Assembly: GCA_946479615.1 (NCBI GenBank)
Contig: CAMLGR010000037.1
Location: 1-32,711 of the forward strand
Source: an uncultured Bacteroidota bacterium
GTDB taxonomy: Bacteria; Bacteroidota; Bacteroidia; Chitinophagales; Chitinophagaceae
DNA: 32,711 nucleotides
Direction of reading: 5' to 3'
Part shown: one piece after another, positions 32,032 through 32,711 of the stretch
Position numbering within the stretch: position 1 is the first letter of the stretch
Layout of the letters: every line of letters starts with the position of its first letter
The notes under the pieces: generated by a model
What the model was told of the DNA's origin: nothing
Database searches by the model: none
The model's input: the letters and a program-made list of their open reading frames with translations, nothing else
Program-made: the position numbers and the translations under genes

Positions 32032-32192
32032 ATCTCTGCGAAACCCTGTGTATTCTCTGTGGCCCTCCGTGTATAATTCTTGTAAGAGAGTTTCTATTCA
32101 TAAGTTCTGAATACTAAATACTTTGATCTGATATCTTACTACTGGAGTTATACGCAGAGGGCCGCAGAGAAGACACAGGGTTTCACAGAGAT
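32032..32192. repeat. Long inverted repeat, TCTCTGTGGCCCTC family (family F)
   Basis: Arms 32032-32077 and 32147-32192 pair over 46 nt with about six mismatches; most of these are C/T changes that still allow G-T pairs. The middle is a 69-nt AT-rich segment. It lies between two convergent genes, 8 nt after the BI-1 stop and 15 nt from the AI-2E-family stop. Confidence 0.93.
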
Positions 32193-32207
32193 ATAAACAG
32201 GTCGCGC

Positions 32208-32711
32208 TCACTTATCTTTAATTGCTTTCTCCTTTGCTTCTTCCTCCTGTTCTACGTGTTCGGCCATTTTGGGAACATCTTTGTTGACGAACTCATTCAT
32301 ATAGATATTGAAGAGCACGATGATATAGTTGACCAGCAAAGGCCCGAAGACAAGACCGATAAATCCAAACAGTCCCAGTCCCACGATCACGCCAAGTATG
32401 GTGATCACAGGATGCACATCTCCCATGCGTTTCAACAAACTGATACGCGCAATATAATCGACATTACCGGTAACAATTACGCTGTATAACAATAAAGCGG
32501 TGGCCTGCCAGTTATCACCCATAGCATACGTATAAATAACCAGTGGCACCCATACAGCCATGGTACCAATCACCGGGAAGAAAGCGAATACACCGGTAAG
32601 AAAACCCCAGAGCGCCCATTCTTTTACCCCGAAAATAAAATAGCCCAGTGTAGCGGTTAATCCCTGTATGATCGATATAATTGGAATACCCAATGCATTG
32701 GCGCGCACCAT
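32208..32711 (-). CDS. AI-2E family transporter, C-terminal part (cut by window end)
   Basis: 167 aa visible; the frame runs to the last base, so the N-terminal half lies outside. At least four membrane helices are seen. GLTATLGYFIFGVKEWALWG, the FFPVIGTMAVWVPLVIY stretch, DYIARISLLKRMGDVHPVIT and LGLFGFIGLVFGPLLVNYI are the hallmarks of the PerM/YdiK/AI-2E exporter family (UPF0118). The charged tail (EHVEQEEEAKEKAIKDK) is cytoplasmic. Substrates vary in the family (autoinducer-2, sodium/proton antiport), so none is assigned. Confidence 0.9.
   Translation of the reverse strand: MVRANALGIPIISIIQGLTATLGYFIFGVKEWALWGFLTGVFAFFPVIGTMAVWVPLVIYTYAMGDNWQATALLLYSVIVTGNVDYIARISLLKRMGDVHPVITILGVIVGLGLFGFIGLVFGPLLVNYIIVLFNIYMNEFVNKDVPKMAEHVEQEEEAKEKAIKDK

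Overview
The window looks like chromosomal DNA of a Bacteroidota member, most likely family Chitinophagaceae. This is inferred from gene content and signals, not from a database search. Supporting signs are a FecR/SusC/SusD operon with a divergent ECF sigma factor, lipoproteins with an S/A-C lipobox, Bacteroidota-type promoters (TTTG, 19-20 nt, TAnnTTTG) and mostly weak Shine-Dalgarno sites. No transposase, integrase, phage gene, rRNA or CRISPR array was found.

Layout. 1-2100: a secreted alpha/beta hydrolase, a dihydrofolate-reductase-like protein and tRNA-Lys(CTT) with its own promoter and terminator. 2213-4689 (minus): a YdeI/OmdA-type protein, a DUF4256 protein and an arsR - SRPBCC - DoxX operon with a palindromic operator over its promoter. 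5129-6965: a small acidic protein and a secreted M24B aminopeptidase whose start codon abuts a strong terminator. 7079-10131 (minus): two tandem paralogous repeat lipoproteins. 10241-12810: a BNR/YCF48-like propeller, a secreted peroxiredoxin and two small membrane proteins. 12941-14700 (minus): a Tat-type glycosylasparaginase overlapping cutC. 14890-16299: an FMN reductase and a pirin.

16666-28509 is a glycan-use region: GH20 beta-N-acetylhexosaminidase, an NTF2-like protein, SusD, SusC with an STN domain, FecR, a divergent ECF sigma factor, and a NagB deaminase fused to a PIG-L deacetylase. With the glycosylasparaginase it suggests use of GlcNAc-containing glycans (chitin oligosaccharides or N-glycans): release by GH20 and glycosylasparaginase, uptake through SusCD, then deacetylation and deamination by the NagB fusion. 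28625-31174 carries a sphingomyelin-synthase-like PAP2_C membrane protein, a PhyH-type dioxygenase and an SDR, a possible lipid-modification group. The window ends with a Bax-inhibitor-1 family protein and a truncated AI-2E family transporter.

The most unusual content is non-coding. Eleven complete long inverted repeats, plus one partial, belong to six sequence families. Most begin within about 10 nt of a stop codon. Their arms are built from short degenerate words (for example CTATGTG, TTAAGTGTTAG, TCTCTGTGG). In the five-copy CACATAGG family the central loop is conserved in two size classes (about 23 and 49 nt) and occurs in both orientations, while the arms differ between copies yet usually match each other within a copy. 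I regard this as the best candidate for an undescribed element system.
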